From Larimichthys crocea (lineage: Eukaryota > Chordata > Actinopteri > Sciaenidae), in assembly GCF_000972845.2 (NCBI RefSeq), contig NC_040027.1, positions 10,593,760-10,657,759 on the forward strand: a stretch of DNA of 64,000 nt, written 5' to 3'. The notes below the pieces were generated by a model. It had not been told where the DNA came from, did not search any database, and saw only the letters and a list, made by a program, of their open reading frames with translations. Positions within the stretch are counted from its first letter, which is position 1; each line of letters opens with the position of its first letter. The translations under genes and the position numbers were made by a program. Positions 46,665 to 60,345 of the stretch are shown here, one piece after another.

Positions 46665-48719
46665 CACCTAGGTTAGGTTGTCGGAGGAGCCCCACGCCAC
46701 GGTTTCGCCCACGTGTACGGGACTTGGTGGGAGTATGTACATGCCCAGACGCACCAAAAAGTCTCTTGTGACCCGGGTCGGTAAAGGGTACGGCGGCCAT
46801 TTTTGGGTCAAGTTCACTTTTTGTGATTTTTGGTCATTTCCAGGGTCGTATTTGAACGAAACTCCTCCTAGGGCTTTCGTCCGATCCTTTTGAAACTTGG
46901 CACATGGGTTCATGAGGCTTTGACGATGAAAGTTATCAAAAACATACTTTTTGATGTCTATGTCAGAGGGGCGGGGGCCACGAAATTCTCCATTTTCCAT
47001 AAAATTTCAAAGTGCTATAACTTTGTGAAAAATTCTCCAATTCACCAAACTTTGAATATATAATGGCAGTCTGGCCTAAAATACATTTCCCACAAAATAT
47101 TCGGTGATTTTCATAGCGCCTCCTAGTTGACGACAAAAAAGACCACTTTTACGAGTGGCGTGCAGCTCGGACAATATTGATCATATCCACCTCAAACTAG
47201 GTGTGGATGTTGTCAAGGCCTTGGACTTGAAATCTGAGAAATAATTTCAACTCATTTGTCCACGAGAGGCGCTGTTTGTTTAATGAAAAAATTGCATGTG
47301 AGCTCATATCTCAGGAACGCTTCAGCGAAACGGAACCAAATTTGATGTCATGCTTCGAGGCGCTGTCCCCAGTCCAGGAAAACAATATGTGTCATTCGTC
47401 TCTAGGGGGCGCTATTATTATAATTACCAAAACTTTTATCAAAAATGATAATTTTGGGGAAACTGGGGTGGCCATTTCCCACATGCGCACATTTCGACGT
47501 GCGCATATGCGAGGCCCGGACCATCGTGCTTGCAGCTTAATTATTTTTTTTTTTTTTTTTTTTCTTACAGACCTAAAGTAATCGCATTTTCGACAGCCCA
47601 TTCCCCCCGAAAAACTCACGAAAAAATTGCCTACCCCCCCAATGTCAGGTGTAAATTACGTATTTTGGGGTCTCACACATGGACGTACGCATATGCCTCC
47701 ACAGGCCCACCTACGTGCGTTTTTGGTGGTTGCCCTCGCCCCGGTTTCGCCCACGTGTACGGGACTTTGTGGGAGTATGTAACATGCCCAGACGCACAAA
47801 AAAGTCTCTTGGTGTCCCAGGCTACAGTGAACCGTACGGCGTCCAATTTCTCCCAAATTTGGACTTTTCAGGTTTTTTGGCTCATTTCCAGGGGTCGCAT
47901 TTGAACGAACTCCTCCTAGGGATTTCATCCGATGTGCTTGAAACTTGGCGTGTGTGTTCATGAGGCTTTGACGATGAAAAGTTATCGAAAAACATTACTT
48001 TTTGATGTACTATGTCAGAGGGGCGGGGCCACGAAATTCTCCATTTTGCCATAAAATTTCAAAGTGCTATAACTTTGTGAAAAATTCTCCAATCTTCACC
48101 AAACTTTGAATATATAATGGCAGTCTGGCCTAAAATACATTTCCACAAAAATATTCGGTGATTTTCATAGCGCCTCCTAGTGACGACAAAAAAGACCACT
48201 TTTACGAGATGGCGTGCAGCTCGGACAATATTGATCATATCCACCTCAAACTAGGTGTGGATGTTGTCAAGGCCTTGGACTTGACATCTGAGAAATAATT
48301 TCAACTTTTTATCAGAGGGCGTGGCCGTGACGGAGCGTCAAAGTGGACGCTGCCTTTTTTTTCACCGAAAAACCAGACTCCATTGACTTTTGGGCTGATT
48401 TTCGGGCAAAACTGTGCGGCTATCATATACTTTGTCAGAGCTGTCTGAAACTTGTTGGGGTTGTTAAGAGCAATATTATGCACAATTCGGCTGCATAATT
48501 AATGAGGGGGCGGGGCAAAAGCGCTCTATAGCGCCCCCTTGAATTTTTCTTTCGAACAGCCCCGCCACAGTTTTGGTCACAGAATTATGAAACTCAGCCG
48601 AATTGTAGAACATGCCAGGACCTACACAAAACTCTCTTGGAGCAATAAGCCACAATGAACAGGAAGCGAGATATTTAATAATGAAAATCGCCATTTCCGG
48701 TGTTTCGGCCTGTTTGACA

Positions 48720-48995
48720 AGGGGTCATGTTTGAACGAACTCCTCCTAGGGATTGTATCCAATTCACTTCAAACTTGGTAGGAGTATTCACATAGACTCC
48801 CTGAGTAAAAGTTATCAAAATGATGAATTTTGGGAAAATGGTGTGGGCGTGGCGCTCTATGAAAATCGTCATTTTTGCTGTTCTGGGCTGTTTGACAAGG
48901 GGTCATGTTTGAACGAACTCCTCCTAGGGATTGTATCCAATTCACTTCAAACTTGGTAGGAGTATTCACATAGACTCCCTGAGTAAAAGTTATCA
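48720..48995 (+). repeat. 179-bp tandem segment, plus orientation
   Basis: About one and a half copies of a unit carrying gacaaggggtcatgtttgaac, ttcaaacttggtaggagtat, agtaaaagttatcaaaatgat and tttttgctgttctgggctg. The orientation then flips at about 49,003. Confidence 0.85.
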
Positions 48996-50819
48996 AAATG
49001 ATGATCTATGTGAACCAACTTACAACGTTTGAAGTGAATTGGACAATCCCTAGGAGGATGTTTCGTTCAAACATGTACCCCTGTCACTACCCGCCAGAAC
49101 AGCAAAAAATGACATTTTCTCATGAGCGCACGCCCACACCATTTTCCCAAAATTCTATCATTTTGATAACTTTTACAGGGGTCTCTGTGATACTCCTACC
49201 CACGTTTGAAGTGAATTGGATACAATCCCTAGGAGGAGTTCGTTCAAAACATGACCCCTTGTCAACCAGCCAGACCAGCAAAAATGACAATTTTCATAGA
49301 GCGCCCACGCCACACCATTTTCCCAAAAATTAATCATTTTGATAACTTTTACTCAGGAGTCTATGTGAATACTCCTACCAGTTTGAAGTGAATTGGATAC
49401 AATCCCTAGGAGCGGATTTCGTTCAACATGACCCCTTGTCAAACAGGCCGACAAACACCGGAAATGGCGATTTCATTATTAAATATCTCGCTTCCTGTCA
49501 TTGTGGCTTATTGCTCCAAGAGAGTTTTGGTAGGTCCGGCATGTTCTACAATTCGGCTGAGTTTCATATTCTGTGACCAAAACTGTGGCGGGGCTGTTCG
49601 AAAGAAAAATCAAGGGGCGCTATGAGCGCTTTTGCCCCGCCCCCTCATTAATTATGCAGCCGAATTGTGCATAATATTGCTCTTAAAAATCCCAACAAGT
49701 TTCAGGACAGCTCTGACAAAGTATATGATAGCCGCACAGTTTTGCCCGAAAATCAGCCCAAAAGTCAATGGAGTCTGGTTTTCGGTGAAAAAAAAGGCAG
49801 CTCCACTTTGACGCTCCGTCACGGCCCACGCCTCTGATAAAAAGTTGAAATTATTTCTCAGATGTCAGTCCAAGGCCTTGACAACATCCACACCTAGTTT
49901 GAGGTGGATATGATCATATTGTCCGAGCTTGCACGCCATCTCGTAAAAGTGGTCTTTTTTTGTCTCACTAGGAGGCGCTATGAAAATCAACCGATATTTT
50001 TTGTGGAAATGTATTTTAGGCCAGACTGCCATTATATATTCAAGTTTGGTGAAGATTGGAGAATTTTCACAAAGTTATAGCACTTTGAAATTTTATGGAA
50101 AATGGAGAAATTTCGTGGCCCCGCCCCTCTGACATAGTACATCAAAAAGTAAGTTTTGATAAACTTTTCATCTCAAAGCCTCATGAACCCAGCCAAGTTT
50201 CAAGAACGGATGAAATCCCTAGGAGGAGTTCGTTCAAAGCGACCCCTGGAAATGAGCCAAAAAACCTGAAAAGTCAAATTTGACAAAAATTGGACGCCGT
50301 ACGTTCACGTAGCCTGGGACACCAAGAGACTTTTTGTGCGTCTGGGCATGTTACATACTCCCACAAGTCCCGTCACGTGGGCGAAACCGTGGCGAGGGGC
50401 ACCTCCAAAAACGCGCACTAGTGGCGCTGTGGAGCATATGCGTACGTCCATGTGTGAGACCCCCAAAATACGATTTTACACCTGACATTGGGGGGGTAGG
50501 CAAATTTTCGTGAGTTTTCGGGGGGATATGGGCTGTCGAAAATGCGATTCATTTAGGAAACTGAAGAATAAAAAGAAGAATTAAAGCTGCAAGCAGCGAT
50601 GGTCGGGCCCTCGCATATGCGCGCACGTCGAAATGTGCGCACGTCGAAATGTGCATAACATAACCTTGATAACCGCAAGAAGTTTTCAGACAGCTCTGAG
50701 AGGTGCTTCCTGCCGATGCCTTCTTTGAATTTTTTTATTGATTGCCACGCCCACACGATTCCTTAAAATTCATAATTTTGATAACTTTTACTCAGGAAGT
50801 TTTGAACAGAACTACCAAG

Positions 50820-51560
50820 TTTGAAGTGAATTGGATACAATCCTAGGGGAGTTCGTTCAAACATGACCCCTTGTCAACCAGCCCAGAACAGCAAAAATGA
50901 CGATTTTCATAGAGCGCCACGCCCACAGCGATTCCCCAAAATTCATCGTTTTGATAACTTTTACTCAGGAAGTCTATGTGAACACACTTACAAGTTTGAG
51001 TGAATTGGAACAATCCCTAGGAGGAGTTCGTTCAAACATGACCCCTTGTCAACCAGCCCAGAACAGCAAAAATGACGATTTTCATAGAGGCCACGCCCAC
51101 ACCATTTCCACAATTCTCATTTTGATAAACTTTTACTCCAGGGAGTCTATGTGAATACTCCTACCAGTTTGAAGTGAATTGGAACAATCCCTGGAGGAGT
51201 TCGTTCAAAAATGACCCCTTGTCAACCAGCCCAGAACAGCAAAAAATGACATTTTCATAGAGCGCCAGCCCACCCATTTTCCCAAAATTCATCATTTTGA
51301 TAACTTTTACTCAGGGAGTCTATGTGAATACTCCTACCAAGTTTGAAGTGATTGGCTAAAAATCCCTAGGAGGAGTTCGTTCAAAACATGACCCCTTGTC
51401 AACCAGCCAGAAAGCAAAATGCATTTTCATAGGGGCCACGCCCACACCATTTTCCCAAAATTCCTCATTTTGATAACTTTACTCAGGAGTCTATGTGAAT
51501 ACTCCTAAAGTTTGAAGTGAATTGGATACAATCCCTAGGAGGAGTTCGTTCAAACATGAC
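50820..51560 (-). repeat. 179-bp tandem segment, minus orientation
   Basis: About four copies with frequent one-base deletions. The unit matches those at 48.7, 53.0-53.6 and 56.8-57.5 kb. Confidence 0.85.
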
Positions 51561-53029
51561 CCTTGTCAAACAGGCCGAAACACCGGAAATGGCGATTTTC
51601 ATTATTAAATATCTCGCTTCCTGTTCATTGTGGCTTATTGCTCCAAGAGAGTTTTGTGTAGGTCCTGGCAGTTCTACAATTCGCTGAGTTTCATATTCTG
51701 TGACCAAAACTGTGCGGGGCTGTTCGAAAGAAAAATTCAAGGGGGCGCTATAGAGCGCTTTTGCCCCGCCCCCTCATTAATTATGCAGCCGAATGTGCAT
51801 AATATTGCTCTTAACAACCCCAACAAGTTTCAGACAGCTCGACAAAGTATATGATAAGCGCCACAGTTTTGCCCGAAAATCAGCCCAAAAGTCCATGGGT
51901 CTGGTTTTTCGGTGAAAAAAAAGGCAGCGTCCACTTTGAACGCTCCGTCACGGCCACGCCCTCTGATAAAAAGTTGAAAATATTTCTCCAGATGTCAAGT
52001 CCAAGGCCTTGACAACATCCACACCTAGTTTGAGTGGATATGATCATATTGTCCGAGCTGCACGCCATCTCGTAAAAATGGTCTTTTTTGTCGTCACTAG
52101 GGGCGCTATGAATCACCGATATTTTTGTGGAAATGTATTTTAGGCCAGACGCCATTATATATTCAAAGTTTGGTGAAGATTGGAGATTTTTCACAAGTTT
52201 TAGCACTTTGAATTTATGGAAAAATGGAGAATTTCGTGGCCCCGCCCCTCTTGACATATGTACATCAAAAAGTTATGATTTTGATAACTTTCATCGTCAA
52301 AGCCCATGAACCCATCTGCCAGTTTCAAAAGGATCGGACGAACCCTAGGAGGAGTTCGTTCAAATGCGACCCCTGGAAATGAGCCAAAAACCTGAAAAGT
52401 CCAAATTTGGGAGAAATTGGACGCCGTACGGTTCACTGTAGCCTGGACACCAAGAGACTTTTTTGTGCGTCTGGGCATGTTACATACTCCCACCAATGTC
52501 CCGTATACGTGGGCGAAACCGTGGCGGGGGCACCTCCAAAAACGCGCACCTAGGTGGCGCTGTGGAGGCATTGCGTCCGTCCATGTGTGAGACCCCCCAA
52601 AATACGTAAATTTTACACCTGACATTTGGGGGGGTAGGCAAATTTCGTGAGTTTTCGGGGGGATTGGGCTGTCGAAAAGTGCGATTTACTTTTAGATGAA
52701 GAAGAAGAAAACGAAAAAAGAAATAAAAAATAATAAAATTGAAATACAATGGGCTTCGCACGGTTTGTGCTCGGGTCCCTAATTAAGCTGCAAGCCTCGT
52801 TGGTCGGGCCCTCGCATATGCGCGCACGTCGAAATGTGCGCACCCGTCGAAATGTGCATAACTAACCTTGATAACCGCAAGAAGTTTCAGCAGCTCTGAG
52901 AAGGTGCTTCCTGCCGATACCTTTCTTTGAATTTTTTTTATTGATTGCCACCGCCCACAGCATTCCTTAAACATTGCATAATTTTGATAAACTTTTACTC
53001 AGGAAGTGTATTTGAACAGACCTACCAAG

Positions 53030-53610
53030 TTTGAGTGAATTGGATACCATCCCTAGGAGGAGTTCGTTCAAACATGACCCTTGTAACCAGCCCAGAACAG
53101 CAAAAATTGCACGATTTTCATAGAGCGCACGCCCACAGCGATTCCCCAAAATTCATCGTTTTGATGAACTTTTACTCAGAAGTCTATGTGACAACACACT
53201 TACCAAGTTTGAAGTGAATTGGACACAATCCCCTAGGAGGAGTTCGTATCAAAACATCCCCTGTCAAACCCGCCCAGAACAGCAAAAATGACGATTTTCA
53301 TAGAGCGCCCGCCCACACCATTTTCCCAAAATTCATCATTTTGATAACTTTTACTCAGGGAGTCTATGTGAATACTCCTACCAAGTTTGAAGTGAATTGG
53401 ATACATCCCTAGGAGGAGTTCGTTCAAACATGACCCCTTGTCAACCAGCCCAGAACAGCAAAAAAAAGACATTCATAGAGCGCCACGCCCACACCATTTT
53501 CCCAAAATTCATCATTTTGATAACTTTTACTAGGGAGTCTATGTGAATACTCCTACCAAGTTTGAAGTGAATTGGATACAATCCCTAGGAGGAGTTCGTT
53601 CAAACATGAC
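53030..53610 (-). repeat. 179-bp tandem segment, minus orientation
   Basis: About three to four copies. The first carries the variant cagcgattccccaaaattcatcg; later ones carry accattttcccaaaattcatca. Confidence 0.85.
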
Positions 53611-54727
53611 CCCTTGTCAAACAGGCCGAAACACCGGAAATGGCGATTTTCTTATTAAATATCTCCGCTCCTGTTATTGTGGCTTATTGCTCCAAGAGGT
53701 TTTGTGTAGGTCCTGGCATGTTCTACAATTCGGCTGAGTTCCTAATTCTGTGACCAAAACTGTGCGGGGGCTGTTCGAAAGAAAAATTCAAGGGGGCGCT
53801 ATAGAGCGCTTTTGCCCCGCCCCCTCATTAATTATGCAGCCGAATTGTGCATAATTGGTCTTAACAACCCAACAAGTTTCAGACAGCTTGACAGTTATGA
53901 TAGCCGACAGTTTTGCCCGAAATCCGCCCAAAAGTCAATGGAGTCTGGTTTTTCGGTGAAAAAAAAGGCAGCGTCCACTTTGACGTCTCGTCACGGCCAC
54001 GCCCTCTGATAAAAAGTTGAAATTATTCTCAGATGTCAGTCCAAGGCCTTGACAACATCCACACCTGTTTGAGGTGGTATGATCAATATTGTCCGAGCTG
54101 CACGCCATCTCGTAAAGTGGTCTTTTTTGTCGTCACTAGGAGGCGCTATAAAATCACCGAATATTTTTGTGGAAATGATTTAGGCCAGACTGCCATTATA
54201 TATTCAAAGTTTGGTAGATGGAGAATTTTTCACAAAGTTATAGCACTTTGAAATTTTATGAAAAATGGAGAATTTCGTGGCCCCGCCCCTCTGACATAGT
54301 ACATCAAAAAGTAATTTTTCGATAACTTTTCATCGTCAAAGCCTCATGAACCCATGTGCCAGTTTCAAAGATCGGACGAAAGCCCTAGGAGGAGTTCGTC
54401 AAATGCGACCCCTGGAAATGAGCAAAAACCTGAAAAGTCCAAATTTGGAAAATTGGACGCCGTACGGTTCACTGTAGCCGGGCACCAAGAGACTTTTTTG
54501 TGCGTCTGGGCATGTTACATACTCCCACCAAGTCCCGTACACGTGGCGAAACCGTGGCGAGGGGCACCCCAAAAACGCCCGTAGGTGGCGCTGTGGAGGC
54601 ATATGCGTACGTCCATGTGTGAGACCCCCAAAATACGTAATTTTACACCTGACTTGGGGGGGTAGGCAAATTTTCGTGAGTTTTCGGGGGTATGGGCCGT
54701 CGAAAAGCGATTTACTTAGGTCTGAAG

Positions 54728-54761
<34 letters not shown>

Positions 54762-56769
54762 ATACTTTAAAGCTCAAGCAGCGATGGTCGGGCCCTCCAT
54801 ATGCCCACGTCGAAATTGCGCAGTGAATGGCCACCGTTCCCAAATTAATCATTGATAAAAGTTTGGTAATTATAGCGCCCCCTAGAGACGCAATGACCCA
54901 TATTGTTTCTGGACTGGGAACAGCGCCTCGAAGCATGGCATCAATTTGGTTCGTTTCGCTGAAGCGTTCCTGAGATATGAGCTCACATCCATTTTGTTCA
55001 TTACAGCGCCTCCTCGTGGACAAATGAGTTGAATTATTTCTCAGATGTCAAGTCCAAGGCTTGACAACATCCATGCTTAGTTTGAGTGGATATGGTCAAT
55101 ATTGTCCGAGCTGGCGTCATCTCGTAAAAGTGGTCTTTTTTGTCTCCAGAGGAGCGCTATGAACATACAGAATATTTTTGTGAACTGTATTTAGCCAGAC
55201 TCATTATATATCAAAGTTTGTGGAAGATTGGAGAATTTTCACAAAGTACGCACTCGAAAAGAAAATGAGAATTTCTGGCCCCGCCCCCTGACATAGTCCA
55301 AAATAATTTTGATAACTTTTACTCAAAGCTATGAACCCCAGCCAGTTTAAGAATTGGATAAATCCCTAGGAGGAGTTCGTTCAAACGACCCCTTGTCAAA
55401 CAGGCCGAAACACGGAAGTGCGATTTTCATTATTAAATATCTCGCTTTCTGTTCATTGTGGCTTATTGCTCCAAGAGAGTTTTGTGTAGGTCCTGCATGT
55501 TCTACAATTCGGCTGAGTTTTATAATTCTGTGACCAAAACTGTGGCGGGGCTGTTCGAAAGAAAAATTCAAGGGGGCGCTATAGAGCGCTTTTGCCCCGC
55601 CCCCTCATATTATGCAGCCGAATTGTGCATATATTGCTCTTAACAACCCCAACAAGTTTCAGACAGCTCTGACAAAGTTAATGATAGCCGCACAGTTTTG
55701 CCCGAAAATCAGCCCAAAAGTCAATGGAGTCTGGTTTTTCGGTGAAAAAAAGGCAGCGTCCACTTTGACGCTCCGTCACGGCCACGCCCTCTGATAAAAA
55801 GTTGAAATTATTTCTCAGATGTCAAGTCCAAGGCCTTGACAACATCCACACCTAGTTTGAGGTGGATATGATCAATATTGTCCGAGCTGCACGCCATCTC
55901 GTAAAAGTGGTCTTTTTTGTCGTCACTAGGAGGCGCTATGAAAATCACCGAATATTTTTGTGGAATGTATTTTGGCCGACTGCCATTATATATTCAAGTT
56001 TGGTGAAGATTGGGAATTTTTCACAAAGTTATAGCACTTTGAATTTATGGAAAATGGAGAATTTCGTGGCCCCGCCCCTCTGACATAGTACATCAAAAGT
56101 AAAGTTTTTCGATAACTTTTCATCTCAAAGCCTCATGAACCCAGCCAAGTTTCAAGAATCGGAGAAAACCCTAGGAGGAGTTCGTTCAAATGCGACCCCT
56201 GGAAATGAGCCAAAAAACCTGAAAAGTCCAAATGTGACAAAAATTGGACGCCGTACGGTTCACTGTAGCCCGGTGCACCAAGAGACTTTTTTGTGCGTCT
56301 GGGCATGTTACATACTCCCACCAAGTCCCGTACACGTGGGCGAAACCGTGGCGAGGGGCACCCCACAACAACGACACGTAGTGGCGCTGTGGAGCATATG
56401 CGTACGTCCAGTGTGAGACCCCCAAATACGTAATTTTCACCTGACATTGGGGGGTAGGCAAATTTTCGTGAGTTTTCGGGGGGATATGGGCTTCGAAAAG
56501 GCGATTTACTTTATAGTCTGAAGAAAAATAAAAAAAATTAAAGCTGCAAGCAGCGATGGTCGGGCCCTCGCATATGCGCGCACGTCGAAATGTGCATAAC
56601 ATAACCTTGATAACCGCAAGAAGTTTCAGACAGCTCTGAGAAGGTGCTTCCTGCCGATGCCTTCTTTGATTTTTTTTATTGATTGCCACGCCCACAGCGA
56701 TTCCTTAAAATTCATAATTTTGATAACTTTTACTCAGGAAGTGTATTGAACAGACCTACCAAGTTTGAA

Positions 56770-57510
56770 GTGAATTGGATACAATCCCTAGGAGGAGTTC
56801 GTTCAAACATGACCCCTTGTCAACCAGCCCAGAACAGCAAAAATGACGATTTTCATAGAGCGCCACGCCCACAGCGATTCCCCAAAATTCATCGTTTTGA
56901 TAACTTTTACTCAGGAAGTCTATGTGAACACACTTACCAAGTTTGAAGTGAATTGGACACAATCCCTAGGAGGAGTTCGTTCAAACATGACCCCTTGTCA
57001 ACCAGCCCAGAACAGCAAAAATGACGATTTTCATAGAGCGCCACGCCCACACCATTTTCCCAAAATTCATCATTTTGATAACTTTTACTCAGGGAGTCTA
57101 TGTGAATACTCCTACCAAGTTTGAAGTGAATTGGATACAATCCCTAGGAGGAGTTCTTCAAACATGACCCCTTCAACCAGCCCAGAACAGCAAAAATGAC
57201 AATTTTCATAGAGCGCCACGCCCACACCATTTTCCCAAAATTCATCATTTTGATAACTTTTACTCAGGAAGTCTATGTGAATACTCCTACCAAGTTTGAA
57301 GTGAATTGGATACAATCCCTAGGAGGAGTTCGTTCAAACATGACCCCTTGTCAACAGCCCGAACAGCAAAAATGATTTTCATAGAGCGCCCCGCCACACC
57401 ATTTCCCAAATTCATCATTTTGAACTTTTACTCAGGAAGTCTATGTGAATACTCCTACCAATTTGAAGTGAATTGGATACAATCCCTAGGAGGAGTTCGT
57501 TCAAACTGAC
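56770..57510 (-). repeat. 179-bp tandem segment, best-preserved block
   Basis: Four to five copies. Successive ccctaggaggagttcgttc words start 179, 179 and about 175 bases apart. As elsewhere, the first copies carry the gcgattccccaaaattcatcg variant and the later ones ccattttcccaaaattcatca, so the copy order is conserved between units. Confidence 0.9.
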
Positions 57511-59531
57511 CCTTGTCACAGCCAAACACCGGAAATGGCGTTTTCATTATAAAATCTCGCTTCTGTTCATTGGCTTATTGCTCAAGAGAGTTTTGTGTAG
57601 TCCTGGCATGTTCTACAATTCGCTGAGTTCATAATTCTGTGACCAAAACTGTGGCGGGCTGTTCGAAAGAAAAATTCAAGGGGCGCTATAGAGCGCTTTG
57701 CCCCCCCCCTCATTAATTATGCAGCCGGAATTTTAATTATGCAACTATGTGTTAACAATCTAACCAAGTTTCAGACAGCTTGACACAGTTAGAATCACAC
57801 CCGTGATGTCTACAATCACAAGCAATGACGTGGGATTTTCAAGATAGGCGCCACGCCACACCGTTTCCCAAATTCATATTTGATAACTTTACTCAGGAAG
57901 TCTATGTGAACTCCTACCAAGTTTGAGTGAATTGGATACAATCCCTAGGAGGAGTTCGTTCAAACATGACCCCTTGTCAAACAGGCCGAAACACCGGAAA
58001 TGGCGATTTTCATTTAAATATATCGCTTTCTGTTCATTGTGCATTGCTCCAAGAGATTTTGTGTAGGTCTGCATGTTCTTCAATTCGGCTGAGTTTCATA
58101 ATTCTGTGCCAAACTGTGGCGGGGCTGTTCGAAAGAAAAATTCAAGGGGGCGCTATAGAGCGCTTTTGCCCCGCCCCTCATTAATTATGCAGCCGAATTG
58201 TGCATATATTGCTCTTAACAACCCAAAAAGTTTCAGACAGCTTGACAAAGTATATGAAGCCGCACAGTTTTGCCCGAAAATCAGCCAAAAAGTCAATGGA
58301 GTCTGGTTTTTCGGAAAAAAAAGGCAGCGTCCACTTTGACGCCTCCGTCACGGCCACGCCCTCTGATAAAAAGTTGAAATTATTTCTCAGATGTCAGTCC
58401 AAGGCCTTGACAACATCACACCTAGTTTGAGGTGGATATGATCAATATTGTCCGAGCTGCACGCCATCTCGTAAAAGTGGTCTTTTTTGTCGTCACTAGG
58501 AGGCGCTATGAAAATCACCGAATATTTTTGTGGAAATGTATTCTAGGCCAGACTGCCATTATATAATCAAAGTTTGGTGAAGATTGGAGAATTTTTCACA
58601 AAGTTATAGCACTTTGAAATTTATGGAAAATGGAGAATTTCGTGGCCCCGCCCCTCTGACATAGTACATCAAAAAGTAATGTTTTTCGATAACTTTTCAT
58701 CTCAAAGCCTCATGAAACCCATGTGCCAAGTTTCAAAGGATCGGCGAAAACCCCGGAGGAGTTCGTTCAAATGCGACCCCTGGAAATGAGCCAAAAAACC
58801 TGAAAAGTCCAAATGTGACAAAAATTGGACGCCGTACGGTTCACTGTAGCCCGGTGCACCAAGAGACTTTTTTGTGCGTCTGGGCATGTTACATACTCCC
58901 ACCAAGTCCCGTACACGTGGGCGAAACCGTGGCGAGGGCACCTCCCAAACGGACACGTTGTGGCGCTGTGGAGGCCATTGCGTACGTCCATGTGTGAGAC
59001 CCCCAAAATACGTAATTTTACACCACATTGGGGGGGTAGGCAAATTTTCGTGGTTTTCGGGGGGATATGGGCTGTCGAAAGGCGATTTACTTTAGGAAGA
59101 AAAATAAAAAAAAAAAATAAAAAAAAAAATAATAACATTGAAATACAATGGGCTTCGCACGCGCTCGGCCAAAAAAAAAAAAAAAAAAAAATAATAAACA
59201 TTTGAAATACAATAGGGCCTCGCACCGCGTGCTCGGGCCCTAATTAAAGCTGCAAGCAGCGATGGTCGGGCCCTCGCATATGCGCGCACGTCGAAATGTG
59301 CGCACGTCGAAATGTGCATAAACAAACCTTGATAACCGCAAGAAGTTTCAGACAGCTCTGAGAAGGTGCTTCCTGCCGATGCCTTCTTTGAATTTTTTTA
59401 TTGATTGCCACGCCCACAGCGATTCCTTAAAATTCATATTTTTGATAACTTTTTACTCAGGAGTGTATTTGAACAGACCTACCAAGTTGATGTTGAATTT
59501 ACAATCCCTAGGAGGAGTTCGTTCAAACATA

Positions 59532-60220
59532 CCTGATGGACGGAACAAAACAGCATCGCAGCCACGACGTCGGGGTGAAGAAATATCCAGGTCTATAATG
59601 CTTTGTTAGCTAAATCTCTACAGAATGTCATTGGAGACTGTCGAAGTTTGAATATTCTACATGTTAAATGTCTTAATAATTAATTTGAGATTAAGTGTAT
59701 CATTAACTTCTTAACGGGTCCATTGTGTAGGGTTTAGTGGCATCTAGTGGTGTTGGTGCTGATTGCAACCCTGGTTGTCACAAAACATCAGTACATGTTA
59801 CTCTAACCGTCATGTTTTGAGGTACTTTCATGAGTATATGTTTACATTCTGTTATTTTACTCTTTATTATTGAGCACTGTGTAATCTATTTTGTAAGTTT
59901 TAAAATTATAATTCAGTACTGAGTAGGCCTACAGTTTGATTTTTATTTGAACCTTTCATGGTGCTATAATTAGAAAAACTGCATTTTTACTCACATCTTC
60001 ATATTGCTTTGGACTTTAACCGTAATTCCAGTACTGACTTACTCATTGTTGAAGTTTCATGTCTGAACTCCAAACTCTTTTTGGAAGCCCCCAAACAGGA
60101 AGTAGGCCAATATTTCTGCGATGCCTTGATGTATTTACACCAAACTTGTTGTACGGACTCATGCAGCCTTCCTGAGCGGGCATAGGCCTGCCTGCTATGG
60201 TGCTAGGCACAGCTATATTT
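59532..60220 (+). repeat. Right copy of the 0.69-kb direct repeat
   Basis: Near-identical to 45,575-46,269. It is preceded directly by array sequence (gttcgttcaaacat) and followed by new sequence (gtcattatatctg). Confidence 0.92.
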
Positions 60221-60345
60221 GTCATTATATCTGTTTGAGTGTATATTTATATATTTATATTTATGTATATTTTGAGTGTATATTTGTGTATATATATATA
60301 TATATATATACAAAAAAAAACTTCTAGAAATTTGAATCCTATCAT
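60221..60345. repeat. AT-rich microsatellite
   Basis: tatatttatatttatgtatat leads into about ten ta units at 60,290-60,311 and an A run. It marks the boundary with the LINE fragment. Confidence 0.8.

Larger units (their letters stand above)
46270..59531. repeat. Composite satellite-like array of about 2-kb units, with an orientation switch near 49.0 kb
   Basis: Plus orientation to about 49,003, then minus orientation to the end. Unit heads (gctgcaagcagcgatggtcgggccctcgcatatgcgc) recur at about 50,585, 52,785, 54,773, 56,540 and 59,250, giving units of about 1.8-2.7 kb. Within a unit, in fixed order: a G-run block, ggcgctgtggaggcatatgcgtacgtcc, agactttttgtgcgtctgggcatg, several blocks each containing CGAACTCCTCCTAGG, and a 179-bp tandem segment. 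The outer ends carry gggcccgagcacg ... gtgcgaagccctattgtattt hairpin-like text. There is no conserved open frame. Many one-base deletions differ between units. This is an unclassified repeat abundant in teleosts (from memory). Confidence 0.85.

Noticed and set aside
48753..57509. Recurring 60-70 codon frames (FKLGRSIHIDSLSKSYQNDEF type) in the array
   Set aside because: They arise from the 179-bp repeat in one frame. The period is not a multiple of three and copies are frameshifted, so no continuous protein results.
56770..57510. Regularly spaced repeats resembling a CRISPR-like array
   Set aside because: The whole 179-bp unit is repeated, including what would be spacers. This is eukaryotic tandem DNA.
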